Made by a program: the position numbers and the translations under genes. Of a stretch of 36,680 nt of DNA, positions 8,532 to 15,839 are shown one piece after another. The stretch spans positions 1 to 36,680 of the forward strand of contig JACRPU010000112.1 of assembly GCA_016223025.1 (NCBI GenBank), given 5' to 3'. The notes under the pieces were generated by a model. That model ran no database searches and was not told where the DNA came from. It worked only from the letters and a program-made list of their open reading frames with translations. This DNA comes from Nitrosomonadales bacterium. GTDB lineage: Bacteria; Pseudomonadota; Gammaproteobacteria; Burkholderiales; Gallionellaceae. Numbering within the stretch: the stretch's first letter is position 1; every line of letters starts with the position of its first letter.

Positions 8532-8558
8532 CTTGTTGCAAAACCGGATGCCATCATG

Positions 8559-8726
8559 CTACTTCAGCTTGGTTTCCTTGTATGCCACATGCTTGCGGGC
8601 AACCGGATCGAATTTCTTCATTTCAAGCTTTTCCGGCGTGGTGCGCTTGTTTTTGCTGGTGGTGTAGAAGTGCCCCGTACCGGCGGAGGACTCCAGCTTG
8701 ATCTTTTCGCGTATGCCTTTGGCCAT
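8559..8726 (-). CDS. rpmG: 50S ribosomal protein L33
   Basis: A 55-residue gene reads [20 protein letters not shown] and then [20 protein letters not shown], ending in YKETKLK. This is the standard proteobacterial L33 of the cysteine-free, zinc-independent kind. The start has AAGGAGGAAGA-like sequence just upstream. It follows rpmB by 11 bases in the usual rpmB-rpmG order, and a terminator follows it. Confidence 0.97.
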   Translation of the reverse strand: MAKGIREKIKLESSAGTGHFYTTSKNKRTTPEKLEMKKFDPVARKHVAYKETKLK

Positions 8727-8737
8727 GTTCTTCCTCC

Positions 8738-8974
8738 TTAAACTTTCTCGCCACGGGCGCGCATTTCAAACAGCACCGCATCAATGCCGTTCTTGTCTAT
8801 GGTGCGCAGCGCGGCGTTGGTAAGGCGCATGGAAACCCAGCGGTTTTCGCTTTCCACCCAGAAACGGCGGCGTTGCAGGTTCGGCAGGAACCGGCGCTTG
8901 GTTTTGTTGTTGGCGTGGGATACGTTATTCCCCACCATCGGGCGCTTCCCCGTTACTTGACAGACTCGTGCCAT
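8738..8974 (-). CDS. rpmB: 50S ribosomal protein L28
   Basis: This 78-residue protein begins [20 protein letters not shown] and contains the family signatures [30 protein letters not shown] and [11 protein letters not shown]. It is a structural protein of the large ribosomal subunit and the first gene of the rpmB-rpmG operon. The 122-base gap to the upstream gene should hold its promoter. Confidence 0.97.
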   Translation of the reverse strand: MARVCQVTGKRPMVGNNVSHANNKTKRRFLPNLQRRRFWVESENRWVSMRLTNAALRTIDKNGIDAVLFEMRARGEKV

Positions 8975-9096
8975 GGCAAATTACTCCAACCAGTTTTTCA
9001 AAGAGGCGCGATTCTACCCCAAAACGGAAAAGGCAATCAACCGACATTTTCGCGCCGAGCGGGAAATCCCCCGCCACGCTGCGTAAATAACCGCTT

Positions 9097-10197
9097 TCAG
9101 CTTTCGACCATGTGCCGGATAACGGCATTGAAATGGGCGGTCCACTCCGGCGCAAACTGGTTGTCGCAGGCGTTGATTTCGGCGATCGCGCGCACCAGCG
9201 AGCGGTTCTCGCCGTGCGGGCTGTATTTCAGCGTCACCGCCTCGAAGGTATCTATGATCGCCAGCAGTTTAGCGCCGGGGGTGATCTGGTCGCCCTTCAG
9301 CCCGATCGGGTAGCCGCCGCCATCAACCATTTCGTGATGCTGCAGCACCATCTCTGCCGCCGCCTGCCAGCCATCCATGCGTTCCAGCAATCCGGCGGCT
9401 ATGCCGGAATGATCCCGCAGCAGCCGTTTCTCCTCCTCCGACAGTTTGCCGGCCTTGAGCCACAAGGGCTCGGGCAGGAAAAGCATGCCGATGTCGTGCA
9501 GGTAAACCGCCGCCTCAAGCTGCACGGGGTCAACCGGCTGGCCGGCAACTTCGTTGGTTTCCAGCGCGAGGCGCAGTTGCCGGTCGCTACGCCCCATGTA
9601 TAGCGGAGAGCGCGCCTCGTAATACAGCGCCAGCGACCGGAAAAAACGCAGGTCTGCGGCATCGCTCTCCGATCTGCGCACCCCGGCGGAAGCGCGCCGC
9701 CTGATGGGCTGCGCGGCGCCGGTCGGGCGAAAGCCGGTCACCGCCTCGATCAGGAGAACAGATTTTTCGTCAAGCTCGCCGGCTGGAGCTCCGGCCAATT
9801 CGTCGAGGCCGGCGACCAGTTCAACCAGCTTCAGATGAATGACCGGGCGGCCCGCGACCAGCGCCTCGGTAGCCAGTTCGAGCCGGTCCAGGGCCAGCAG
9901 CACGGCCTCGGCAACCATGCCGGAAAAACCGATTTCGCCGTTGCGCAAGCGCCCCAGCAGCGTCTCGATGGGGTGGGCAATCATCACCCCCATGTCAATT
10001 TTGCACAGGGCAGCATCGCCCTTGATGGTATGGATGGCGCGAAACAGATCCGCGATCAGCGCAGCATCGCCGGAAGCGTGCTTGAGGCGGGTAATGTCGC
10101 GCTCGATATAAGGAGCGTGGTCGGTCAGCGCGTCGGCAAAATCTTGCAGCGATTCCGCGTCCGGAATGCGCGGATGCAACAGGGCGGCGTTGTCCAT
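9097..10197 (-). CDS. HPt domain fused to an HD-GYP-type phosphohydrolase domain
   Basis: The frame is open far upstream, but the ATG at 10197 (protein start MDNAALLHPRIPDAESL) has AGGAAAGAG at suitable distance and gives 366 residues. Residues about 15-115 form a histidine phosphotransfer helix bundle with the phosphoacceptor motif AIHTIKGDA near His54. After a linker, a C-terminal HD domain has YLHDIGM near 230, DHS and HHEMVDGGGYPIGLKG near 284; HHExxDGxGYP is the HD-GYP signature. HD-GYP proteins hydrolyse cyclic-di-GMP, so this looks like a phosphorelay-controlled c-di-GMP phosphodiesterase. No sensor kinase is adjacent. The GYP tripeptide and the HD pair are present, so activity is plausible but unproven. 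Confidence 0.85.
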   Translation of the reverse strand: MDNAALLHPRIPDAESLQDFADALTDHAPYIERDITRLKHASGDAALIADLFRAIHTIKGDAALCKIDMGVMIAHPIETLLGRLRNGEIGFSGMVAEAVLLALDRLELATEALVAGRPVIHLKLVELVAGLDELAGAPAGELDEKSVLLIEAVTGFRPTGAAQPIRRRASAGVRRSESDAADLRFFRSLALYYEARSPLYMGRSDRQLRLALETNEVAGQPVDPVQLEAAVYLHDIGMLFLPEPLWLKAGKLSEEEKRLLRDHSGIAAGLLERMDGWQAAAEMVLQHHEMVDGGGYPIGLKGDQITPGAKLLAIIDTFEAVTLKYSPHGENRSLVRAIAEINACDNQFAPEWTAHFNAVIRHMVES

Positions 10198-10431
10198 GAG
10201 CGGCTCTTTCCTGAAATAGTATTGATCCGGCCAGCAGGCAAATAGTGCAAGCGCCATTATAAGCGACAGGCTTACCGCTACAGGAACAGCCGTTTGTCCC
10301 GGTGCAGAGATTCCGCGTTCGCGCGGCAAGGCGAGAGCAGAAACGCTCTGGTGAAGGAGAGCAGTTTGCCTCAGAGCGTGGAAGCTGGTGGCATGAAATC
10401 CTGATGGAAGGCGGAAAACCGAAGGAACATT
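10198..10431. other. Gene-free upstream region of the HPt/HD-GYP gene
   Basis: I see no credible gene here. The long open frame that crosses it is an upstream extension of the HPt gene with shadow-like composition. On the minus strand a TATAAT hexamer lies at 10256-10261, about 60 bases before the HPt start, with no convincing -35 at 17 bases. It is a possible but weak promoter. Confidence 0.4.
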
Positions 10432-10750
10432 CAACCCGGATAACCCATTAGGGCGCGAGATGATGGCGAGGCGGGTTGCGAGACAGTTTTGTCGGTTGGG
10501 AGGAGCACATGGCGGGTCTATGGGCGCCGGGCAAGCGGCAAAAATGGCCGCAAGCCGACCGCCAGCGCTCGCGCAGGCTCGAAGAGCCGCCTGACGCACA
10601 TGGCGCAGGCCACCCAGAATGATAAATCGTCTGCGCCATGCGCGTTTCCCTCACCCCCGTTCCCCCTCTCCCGGAAGGAGAGGGGTACGGTATGCCCTCG
10701 CTGCGCGAGATTCACGTTAATGGATTATCTGGGTTCAACCCGGATAATCT
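10432..10750. repeat. Inverted-repeat-bounded element of about 305 bases plus a terminal palindrome
   Basis: CAACCCGGATAACCCATTA at 10432-10450 pairs with TAATGGATTATCTGGGTTC at 10718-10736 (16 of 19 positions). The right end also makes its own 27-base palindrome at 10723-10749, and a direct copy of the left-arm core (CAACCCGGATAA) follows at 10737-10748. The interior holds a CCCTCACCCC/CTCTCCCGG repeat (10646-10686), related to those in mfd and mutS, and a 27-base sequence (10694-10720) found again at 30299. No transposase or other gene is credible inside. It resembles a non-autonomous composite of dispersed repeats. Confidence 0.6.
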
Positions 10751-10775
10751 GAAATTCTAAAGAAAGCCGATCAAA

Positions 10776-10805
10776 AACAAACCCCGCCATCGGGCGGGGT
10801 TTATC
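10776..10805 (-). terminator. Rho-independent terminator of the PEP-CTERM gene
   Basis: On the minus strand it reads AAACCCCGCCCGATGGCGGGG then TTTG-TTTTTG. This is a 7-base GC stem with a tight loop and a T-rich tail, located 22 bases after the stop of the PEP-CTERM gene. Confidence 0.85.
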
Positions 10806-10826
10806 AAGAATAACAGCAAAACCAGC

Positions 10827-11618
10827 TTATACGTTTTTCTTTTTGCGGCGCGCGGTGAATCCCATCAAACCCAGCCCCGCCAAAAGCATGGCATAGGTTT
10901 CCGGCTCGGGAACGGGAGGTGCGCCGATAATCTGGCCAGCGATCATGGCGCCATCAAATGCCATACCCGACTGGTAAGCCGAGTCGAGCAGGTTAACGGT
11001 GCCGAACTCCAGCAGGTACGAGCCGGCAGTGGCGATGTTATAGCTTGCGTGAACCCATCCGGTATGACCGCAACCAGCGCCGTAACAAGTGCCGCTGCTA
11101 GAGCCGAGCGGCGCCCAGGTGGAACCCACAATAATGGGTACGCTGGGCGGCGTCAAGGTCGCGCTGGGGGCTGGCATGCCGAATCCCGGGATGATGGATC
11201 CGGACGTGCTGGTTCGCGCGGTGAAGAGAACCGCTGCCTGCGACAAATCCGCATTCAGCAGACGAGCCCAACCATAGTCATTGTATTGCGAACCATCGCT
11301 CGTCACGTAGTTGAAGTCGAACTCGAGCAAAGAGCCAGCGTTTGCAACAAAGGCGACGGAAGTCAGCTTCGATCCGTTCGTGGTGCCGCTGATACCAAAC
11401 GGGCTAACTCCATTTACCCCCCCATTGGTTGACACCCAGCCATATTGGGTGCTCAAGGGGTTGGGAGGCGCTGTCACGACACCGTTGGCGGGGGAAGCGC
11501 CGCAACCACCTATGCAGGTCCAGCCAACCGGGATACCCGTGTTAAACTGCTGGGCCATTGCACTCTGTGAACCCAACGCCAGAGCGGCAACGGCAAACAT
11601 TGATTTATAGAGCATCAT
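10827..11618 (-). CDS. PEP-CTERM exported protein of unknown function
   Basis: The ATG at 11618, with GAGGAG 7-8 bases upstream, gives 263 residues; the open frame further upstream has no start signal. Residues 1-22 are a signal peptide (MMLYKSMFAVAALALGSQSAMAQ, cleaved after AMA). The body is rich in Gly, Ser, Thr and Asn, has few charges, and has no domain I can name. The C-terminus (PVPEPETYAMLLAGLGLMG followed by ARRKKK) is a textbook PEP-CTERM signal: the PEP motif, a membrane helix and a basic tail. Such proteins are processed by exosortase and released to the surface or exopolysaccharide matrix; no exosortase gene is in the window. A TATAAT on the minus strand at 11661-11666 may be the -10 box. 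A terminator follows. Confidence 0.9.
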   Translation of the reverse strand: MMLYKSMFAVAALALGSQSAMAQQFNTGIPVGWTCIGGCGASPANGVVTAPPNPLSTQYGWVSTNGGVNGVSPFGISGTTNGSKLTSVAFVANAGSLLEFDFNYVTSDGSQYNDYGWARLLNADLSQAAVLFTARTSTSGSIIPGFGMPAPSATLTPPSVPIIVGSTWAPLGSSSGTCYGAGCGHTGWVHASYNIATAGSYLLEFGTVNLLDSAYQSGMAFDGAMIAGQIIGAPPVPEPETYAMLLAGLGLMGFTARRKKKNV

Positions 11619-11820
11619 TTTGAATCTCCTCGTGAGTATCGGGCTATTGATATTGTTAAAATTATAATGCATGACTGGATTGTCACGGTGTACATATATA
11701 CAGAACTTATACAGCAAAAGCTACTGTACTGAAGTACAGGTACACAAAAAAATATATGCCGTGATCCCTCCCCAGGCAAATTTCGGCGCGAATAACAAAC
11801 GCACGCATTATGTAAAGCGA

Positions 11821-12651
11821 ATGAGCGAAAAGCATGAAATCAGGCCCGGCCAATCCATCGAGCTGCTGAAGGAGTTGCACATCCTCACGCGCGACGGCAA
11901 GATGAATCAGGACAGCCGGCGCAAGCTCAAGCAGATTTACCACTTGTATCAATTCATCGAGCCGCTGTTGCAGGAAACCCAACGCGCCCGCCCGGATGTT
12001 CAACTGGTGGATCACGGGGCGGGAAAATCCTATCTCGGCTTCATCCTCTACGATCTGTTCTTCAAGACGCAGAACAATAAATCGCACATCTACGGCATCG
12101 AAAGGCGCGACGAGCTGGTCAACCGATCCCGCGAACTGGCCGCGCGGCTGAATTTTTCCGGCATGACCTTTCTGAATTTGCAGGCGGCGGAATCCATTGA
12201 ATCCGGCCTGCTGCCCGCCAGGGTGGATATGGTGACCGCGCTGCATGCGTGCAACACCGCCACAGATGATGCCATTCATTTTGCGTTGAAGAAGCAGGCG
12301 CCAACCATCGTGCTGGTGCCGTGCTGCCAGGCCGAAGTGGCGGCGGTGTTGAGGAAGAACAAGGGCAAGGAGCTTGCCAGGAGCGCCCTCTCCGAACTTT
12401 GGCGCCACCCTCTCCACACCCGCGAATTCGGCAGCCACGTCACCAACGTGCTGCGCTGTCTGCAACTGGAAGCGCACGGCTACCAGGTCACCGTGACCGA
12501 ACTGGTGGGCTGGGAACACTCCATGAAAAACGAGCTCATCATCGCGCACTACCAAAACCTGCCGCGCAAACGCCCGGCTGAACGCCTGCACGAAGTGCTG
12601 CACACGCTGGGGCTGGAAGAAATGAGCGGGCGGTTTTTTACTGCGCCATGA
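11821..12651 (+). CDS. SAM-dependent methyltransferase (GSTCD/Methyltransf_32-like)
   Basis: The reading frame opens at 11671, but the natural-looking N-terminus is the ATG at 11821 (MSEKHEIRPGQSIELL), which gives 276 residues; no start has a strong ribosome site. Motif I is LVDHGAGKSYLGFILYD (about residues 57-73). IYGIERRDEL follows as the acidic ribose-binding strand, DMVTALHACNTATDDAI as motif IV, and VLVPCCQAEV as a PCC(Q/H) motif seen in the Methyltransf_32 group. The substrate is not apparent; relatives have been linked to RNA or small-molecule methylation. It overlaps the next gene by four bases (ATGA), so the two are co-translated. Confidence 0.78.
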   Translation: MSEKHEIRPGQSIELLKELHILTRDGKMNQDSRRKLKQIYHLYQFIEPLLQETQRARPDVQLVDHGAGKSYLGFILYDLFFKTQNNKSHIYGIERRDELVNRSRELAARLNFSGMTFLNLQAAESIESGLLPARVDMVTALHACNTATDDAIHFALKKQAPTIVLVPCCQAEVAAVLRKNKGKELARSALSELWRHPLHTREFGSHVTNVLRCLQLEAHGYQVTVTELVGWEHSMKNELIIAHYQNLPRKRPAERLHEVLHTLGLEEMSGRFFTAP

Positions 12652-13217
12652 AAATCACCCTGATCCGCCACGGCGAAAGTGAAGCAAACATCGCGGACCG
12701 CATCAACGACAACCCCGCCCGCAGCGTGAACCTCACCGAACGAGGCAGGGTTCAGGCTGAAACGGCGGCTGAAAAGCTGCGCGCCACGAAGTTCACCTGC
12801 GCCTACGCCTCCGAATTCCCGCGCGCCCGGCAAACCGCTGAAATCCTGTTGCGCCACCACTCCTGCACCCTGCTCACGGATGCGAGCCTGAACGAGCGCC
12901 GCTCCGGCATGGATGGCCTGCCGGTGCATACTTTCAACGACCTGGTGCGCCCCGACCCGCTGCGCATCAAGCCACCGCAGGGCGAATCGTTTCTGGAGCA
13001 GATGGAGCGACTGCACGGCTTCCTGGGTGAGATCGCCGCGCATCACCCGTCAGGGAACATACTGGCCGTGTCCCACGAAAACCCCATCCTCGCGGCGCTG
13101 GCCCTGTCAGTTGGTAACCCGGAGAAAATAGTGCGCGGCAGCATCGCCAATTGCGCGTGGGTGGAGATGGTTTGGCCGAATTCACAGGTTGGCCGACGAC
13201 TATCCCGGCCCATCTGA
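12648..13217 (+). CDS. Histidine phosphatase family protein
   Basis: This 189-residue protein starts MKITLIRHGESEAN, the RHGE motif with the phospho-accepting His at about position 8. It has the arginine-bearing YASEFPRARQTAEILL at about 52-67 and the second catalytic His in AVSHENPIL at about 141. The branch includes phosphoglycerate mutase-like and broad phosphatases (CobC, SixA, GpmB types). The exact substrate cannot be told from sequence. The ATGA overlap with the methyltransferase gene suggests a shared pathway. It converges on the tail-tube gene with 37 bases between and no visible terminator. Confidence 0.85.
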   Translation: MKITLIRHGESEANIADRINDNPARSVNLTERGRVQAETAAEKLRATKFTCAYASEFPRARQTAEILLRHHSCTLLTDASLNERRSGMDGLPVHTFNDLVRPDPLRIKPPQGESFLEQMERLHGFLGEIAAHHPSGNILAVSHENPILAALALSVGNPEKIVRGSIANCAWVEMVWPNSQVGRRLSRPI

Positions 13218-13254
13218 CTTGAAGTGGGTCTGGCAGGCGAACAACAGCTTGTCA

Positions 13255-13689
13255 TCAGCCGTTCTGCAACTCGATGCCTTCGTGCGCTATCTCGACGGAC
13301 TCAATCGCCACCTCGTTGCCCGCAGCCTTGAATTGCGGGCCTTCAACTTTGACCGGGAAAGCATTGTGAACTTTCCATGTCTTGACCGGCGTGCGGCTTT
13401 CATCAAGCAGGCTTACAACGAGGTCGCGGCGCTCGGCGGCATTCAGCTTGGCGGCGGAGAACCATTTGAAAAAGCCGCTGCTGCTCTTGATCACGCCACG
13501 CTTGAGCGTGATGTTGCTGAGTTTGCTCAGGCCGGGCAGCCTGATGGGGCGTGGCTTTGGGGAGGAGCCATCCCGGTAATCGGCAGCCTGGATCTCCTGG
13601 GTTAGGCCTGTGACTTCAGAAAAACCTATACGGTCGCCGCCCCATTCCACACGAAAATGGAATACCGGCAATGGATATTGTGCGGGCAT
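13255..13689 (-). CDS. Contractile tail tube protein (gp19/Afp1-like)
   Basis: This 144-residue protein begins PLPVFHFRVEW and has GFSEVTGLTQEI, followed by LPGLSKLSNITLKRG and VKVEGPQFKAAGNEVAIESV. These are hallmarks of the conserved phage tail tube/gp19 family used by contractile injection systems. It would stack as hexamers to form the inner tube expelled when the sheath contracts. It is the last gene of a four-gene minus-strand cassette, 43 bases after the sheath gene. No second tube paralogue, LysM adaptor or spike gene is nearby, which is unusual for a complete extracellular contractile injection system. Confidence 0.88.
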   Translation of the reverse strand: MPAQYPLPVFHFRVEWGGDRIGFSEVTGLTQEIQAADYRDGSSPKPRPIRLPGLSKLSNITLKRGVIKSSSGFFKWFSAAKLNAAERRDLVVSLLDESRTPVKTWKVHNAFPVKVEGPQFKAAGNEVAIESVEIAHEGIELQNG

Positions 13690-13732
13690 GGCAATGGCCT
13701 TTCAGAATAGTCGCTTCCATTTTTTGATGCGT

Positions 13733-15163
13733 TCAGGAAGCTTGCAGTTTGTGCGAGAACTTCAGGATAATGAACTCGGCTGGGCGCACCGCCGCCATGC
13801 CGATCTCCACATTCATGCGCCCCTCCAGAATATCCTGCGCAGTCATCGTGGCGCCGAGGCCGCAACGAACAAAGAAAGCTTCTTTCGCCGTGGCGCCAGC
13901 CAGCGCACCTTCGCGCCATTTCTGCGTGAGGTAGTTCTCGATCATGCCGCGCACCTTGTTCCAGGTATTCGCATCGTTCGGCTCGAACACCGCCCAGTAA
14001 GTGGATTTCTTCAGCGATTCCTCGACCATGTTGAAGAAGCGCCGCACCGGAATGTAGCGCCACTCGTTATCGTTTCCCGCCAGCGTGCGCGCGCCCCGCA
14101 CCAGCGTATCCTTGCCGGGAAAAGACCGGATGGCGTTGATGGATTTGCCGGTGTTTGTATCCGCGTTCAACTCATTCTGTTGGGAACTATCGGTGTTGAC
14201 CGAAGGGCCGGTCACTGCGTTGAGGCTGACATTGGCGGGAGCTTTCCACACGCCGCGCGATGCATCCGTCGCCGCATAAATCCCGGCAATCGCGCCGCTC
14301 GGCGGCAGAGTCACCGTCAATCTGGAAAGCTGATTCCTGATATTGCGGTAATTCACCGGATCGAACCCGGCATGTGCCGGATCGTTCAGGTTGGCCAGAG
14401 CCAGGCCATTCAACCGCCCTGAAGCAGAATCCGCGTCCGCCGCCTCATCCGGCTGGCTGAGGGTCACCGAAGAATCCGCATAGACATAATTCAAGCTGGT
14501 CTTGATGAACGGGTAATACGCCGCCCCATATTTCAGGTTGCTGGCGCCCAACAGCTTGCGGTAATCGCTGATCTCCGATGTGGAATAGGCCAGCTTCGCG
14601 CGCGTCACATCCAGAATCGCGAAGCGGTCGCCCGAGGTGGCGCACTGGGCCAGCGCGGCCCGCATCAATGTTGCGTACTCCGTGCCGGCGGCACCGTTGT
14701 CCAGCAACACCGCATCGGGGATCACAATCAGGGTGGGATCATCCTCCCGAGCAGCGGCGTTCAGCCCCGCAAGCAGGCCAGAGGCACCGTCGCCCAGCGC
14801 CACTGCCGACGCGGTGTCACCCACCGACACCACATAGCACTTGCCGCCACCGTTCTCGAAGAACATGCGGATGCTGTAATAGAGATAATGCGCCAGCACC
14901 GGCTCGGTCAGCGACAGGATGGGATACACACCGTTCACCGCAGCTTCGGACAGCGTAACGGTAATGCTTTCATTCCTGGCCTTGCCAAATTGCGCCTCAT
15001 ACTCAAGCAACGAGATAATCTTCAACGGCCTGTTGCGCAAGCTGCCGGGGCTCGTCTGTGTATAACCGATGAAGGCGGGAACGGCTGTTTCCACTTCAGC
15101 AACGGGTGGCGGAAAGATGGAGATTTCTTCGACGTAAACGCCAGGTGCTTTATATCCTGCCAT
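13733..15163 (-). CDS. Contractile tail sheath protein
   Basis: Translation from the ATG at 15163, preceded by ACGAGG, gives 476 residues; an open extension of 19 codons upstream lacks support. The N-terminus MAGYKAPGVYVEEISIFPPP and then AVPAFIGYT is characteristic of sheath proteins of Afp/PVC-type and phage-like systems. The C-terminal section has VEESLKKSTYWAVFEPND and ILEGRMNVEIGMAAVRPAEF, the inter-subunit strand region typical of the family. A variable insertion occupies the middle. It should polymerise around the tube encoded next and contract to drive it. Upstream in the same operon are a GH19 enzyme and a peptidase-hydrolase fusion. Confidence 0.93.
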   Translation of the reverse strand: MAGYKAPGVYVEEISIFPPPVAEVETAVPAFIGYTQTSPGSLRNRPLKIISLLEYEAQFGKARNESITVTLSEAAVNGVYPILSLTEPVLAHYLYYSIRMFFENGGGKCYVVSVGDTASAVALGDGASGLLAGLNAAAREDDPTLIVIPDAVLLDNGAAGTEYATLMRAALAQCATSGDRFAILDVTRAKLAYSTSEISDYRKLLGASNLKYGAAYYPFIKTSLNYVYADSSVTLSQPDEAADADSASGRLNGLALANLNDPAHAGFDPVNYRNIRNQLSRLTVTLPPSGAIAGIYAATDASRGVWKAPANVSLNAVTGPSVNTDSSQQNELNADTNTGKSINAIRSFPGKDTLVRGARTLAGNDNEWRYIPVRRFFNMVEESLKKSTYWAVFEPNDANTWNKVRGMIENYLTQKWREGALAGATAKEAFFVRCGLGATMTAQDILEGRMNVEIGMAAVRPAEFIILKFSHKLQAS

Positions 15164-15189
15164 GAGCGCGGCCTCGTTTATTGCGCGTG

Positions 15190-15822
15190 TCAGGCAAGCG
15201 CGCCTTGAGCCTTTACCCAATACTTCTTGCGTTCAGGCAGCCCGGTGCGACCGCCATTGATGCGGACGGATATTTCCTCGAAATCCTTCACGTCGTCATC
15301 GCCAGGCTGATGGTCAGCGAGCACGTTCAGGCCAAGCCGCTGCCAGAAGTGAGCGGCAGTCAGCGCGGCTATTTCTGGAGTGGTCACGAGGTCGGGATTG
15401 TCAACCAGCGGCAGGCTCAACGCCTCTCCAGCCAGGCGGTAGTTATCCTTGAAAGTCAGTTGAAACAAACCGCGGCCACGATAGCGCCAGCCATCCCCAC
15501 TCAACCTGTCGCCATTGCCACCGCGCCCCGCATAAACGTAGTTGGCCAGCTTCTGCGGGTTTTTTATATAAGGTACAGCGGAAGCCGGTGCCGGGAACCG
15601 TTTCGGCCACACCTTGCACAGGCGCTCGGCGCGCGAGTAGGAAAGCCCCTCGGTAAGGCGGGTCGTCTCCGTTGATTCGTGCGCCAACTGCGCCAGAAAA
15701 GCCGCTATCCGCATCGGCGTGTTGATCTCGAAGCGCTCCATCGCGGTATTCAGCGGATCAATCCACTGATCTGTTTTGCAAAGAGGCATAATCGCCCCGA
15801 GTTGGGTTTCGGTGATCGGCAT
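15190..15822 (-). CDS. GH19 chitinase/endolysin-like glycoside hydrolase
   Basis: This 210-residue protein has the GH19 lysozyme-like layout. The first catalytic Glu lies in LAQLAHESTETT (Glu49), and the substrate-cleft motif YRGRGLFQLTFKDNY is around residues 113-127. A C-terminal helix contains VRINGGRTGLPERKKYW. Phage-type GH19 enzymes usually cut peptidoglycan rather than chitin. No signal peptide is visible, so it would leave the cell by lysis, holin or with the tail particle. It sits 26 bases before the sheath gene and 17 after the peptidase gene, within the operon. Confidence 0.88.
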   Translation of the reverse strand: MPITETQLGAIMPLCKTDQWIDPLNTAMERFEINTPMRIAAFLAQLAHESTETTRLTEGLSYSRAERLCKVWPKRFPAPASAVPYIKNPQKLANYVYAGRGGNGDRLSGDGWRYRGRGLFQLTFKDNYRLAGEALSLPLVDNPDLVTTPEIAALTAAHFWQRLGLNVLADHQPGDDDVKDFEEISVRINGGRTGLPERKKYWVKAQGALA

Positions 15823-15839
15823 GGGCGAATATCTTTCGT

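Noticed and set aside
10489-10752. 87-codon plus-strand gene downstream of the HPt protein
   Set aside because: It lies across dispersed repeats and has low-complexity Arg/Ser/Pro composition; there is no start signal.
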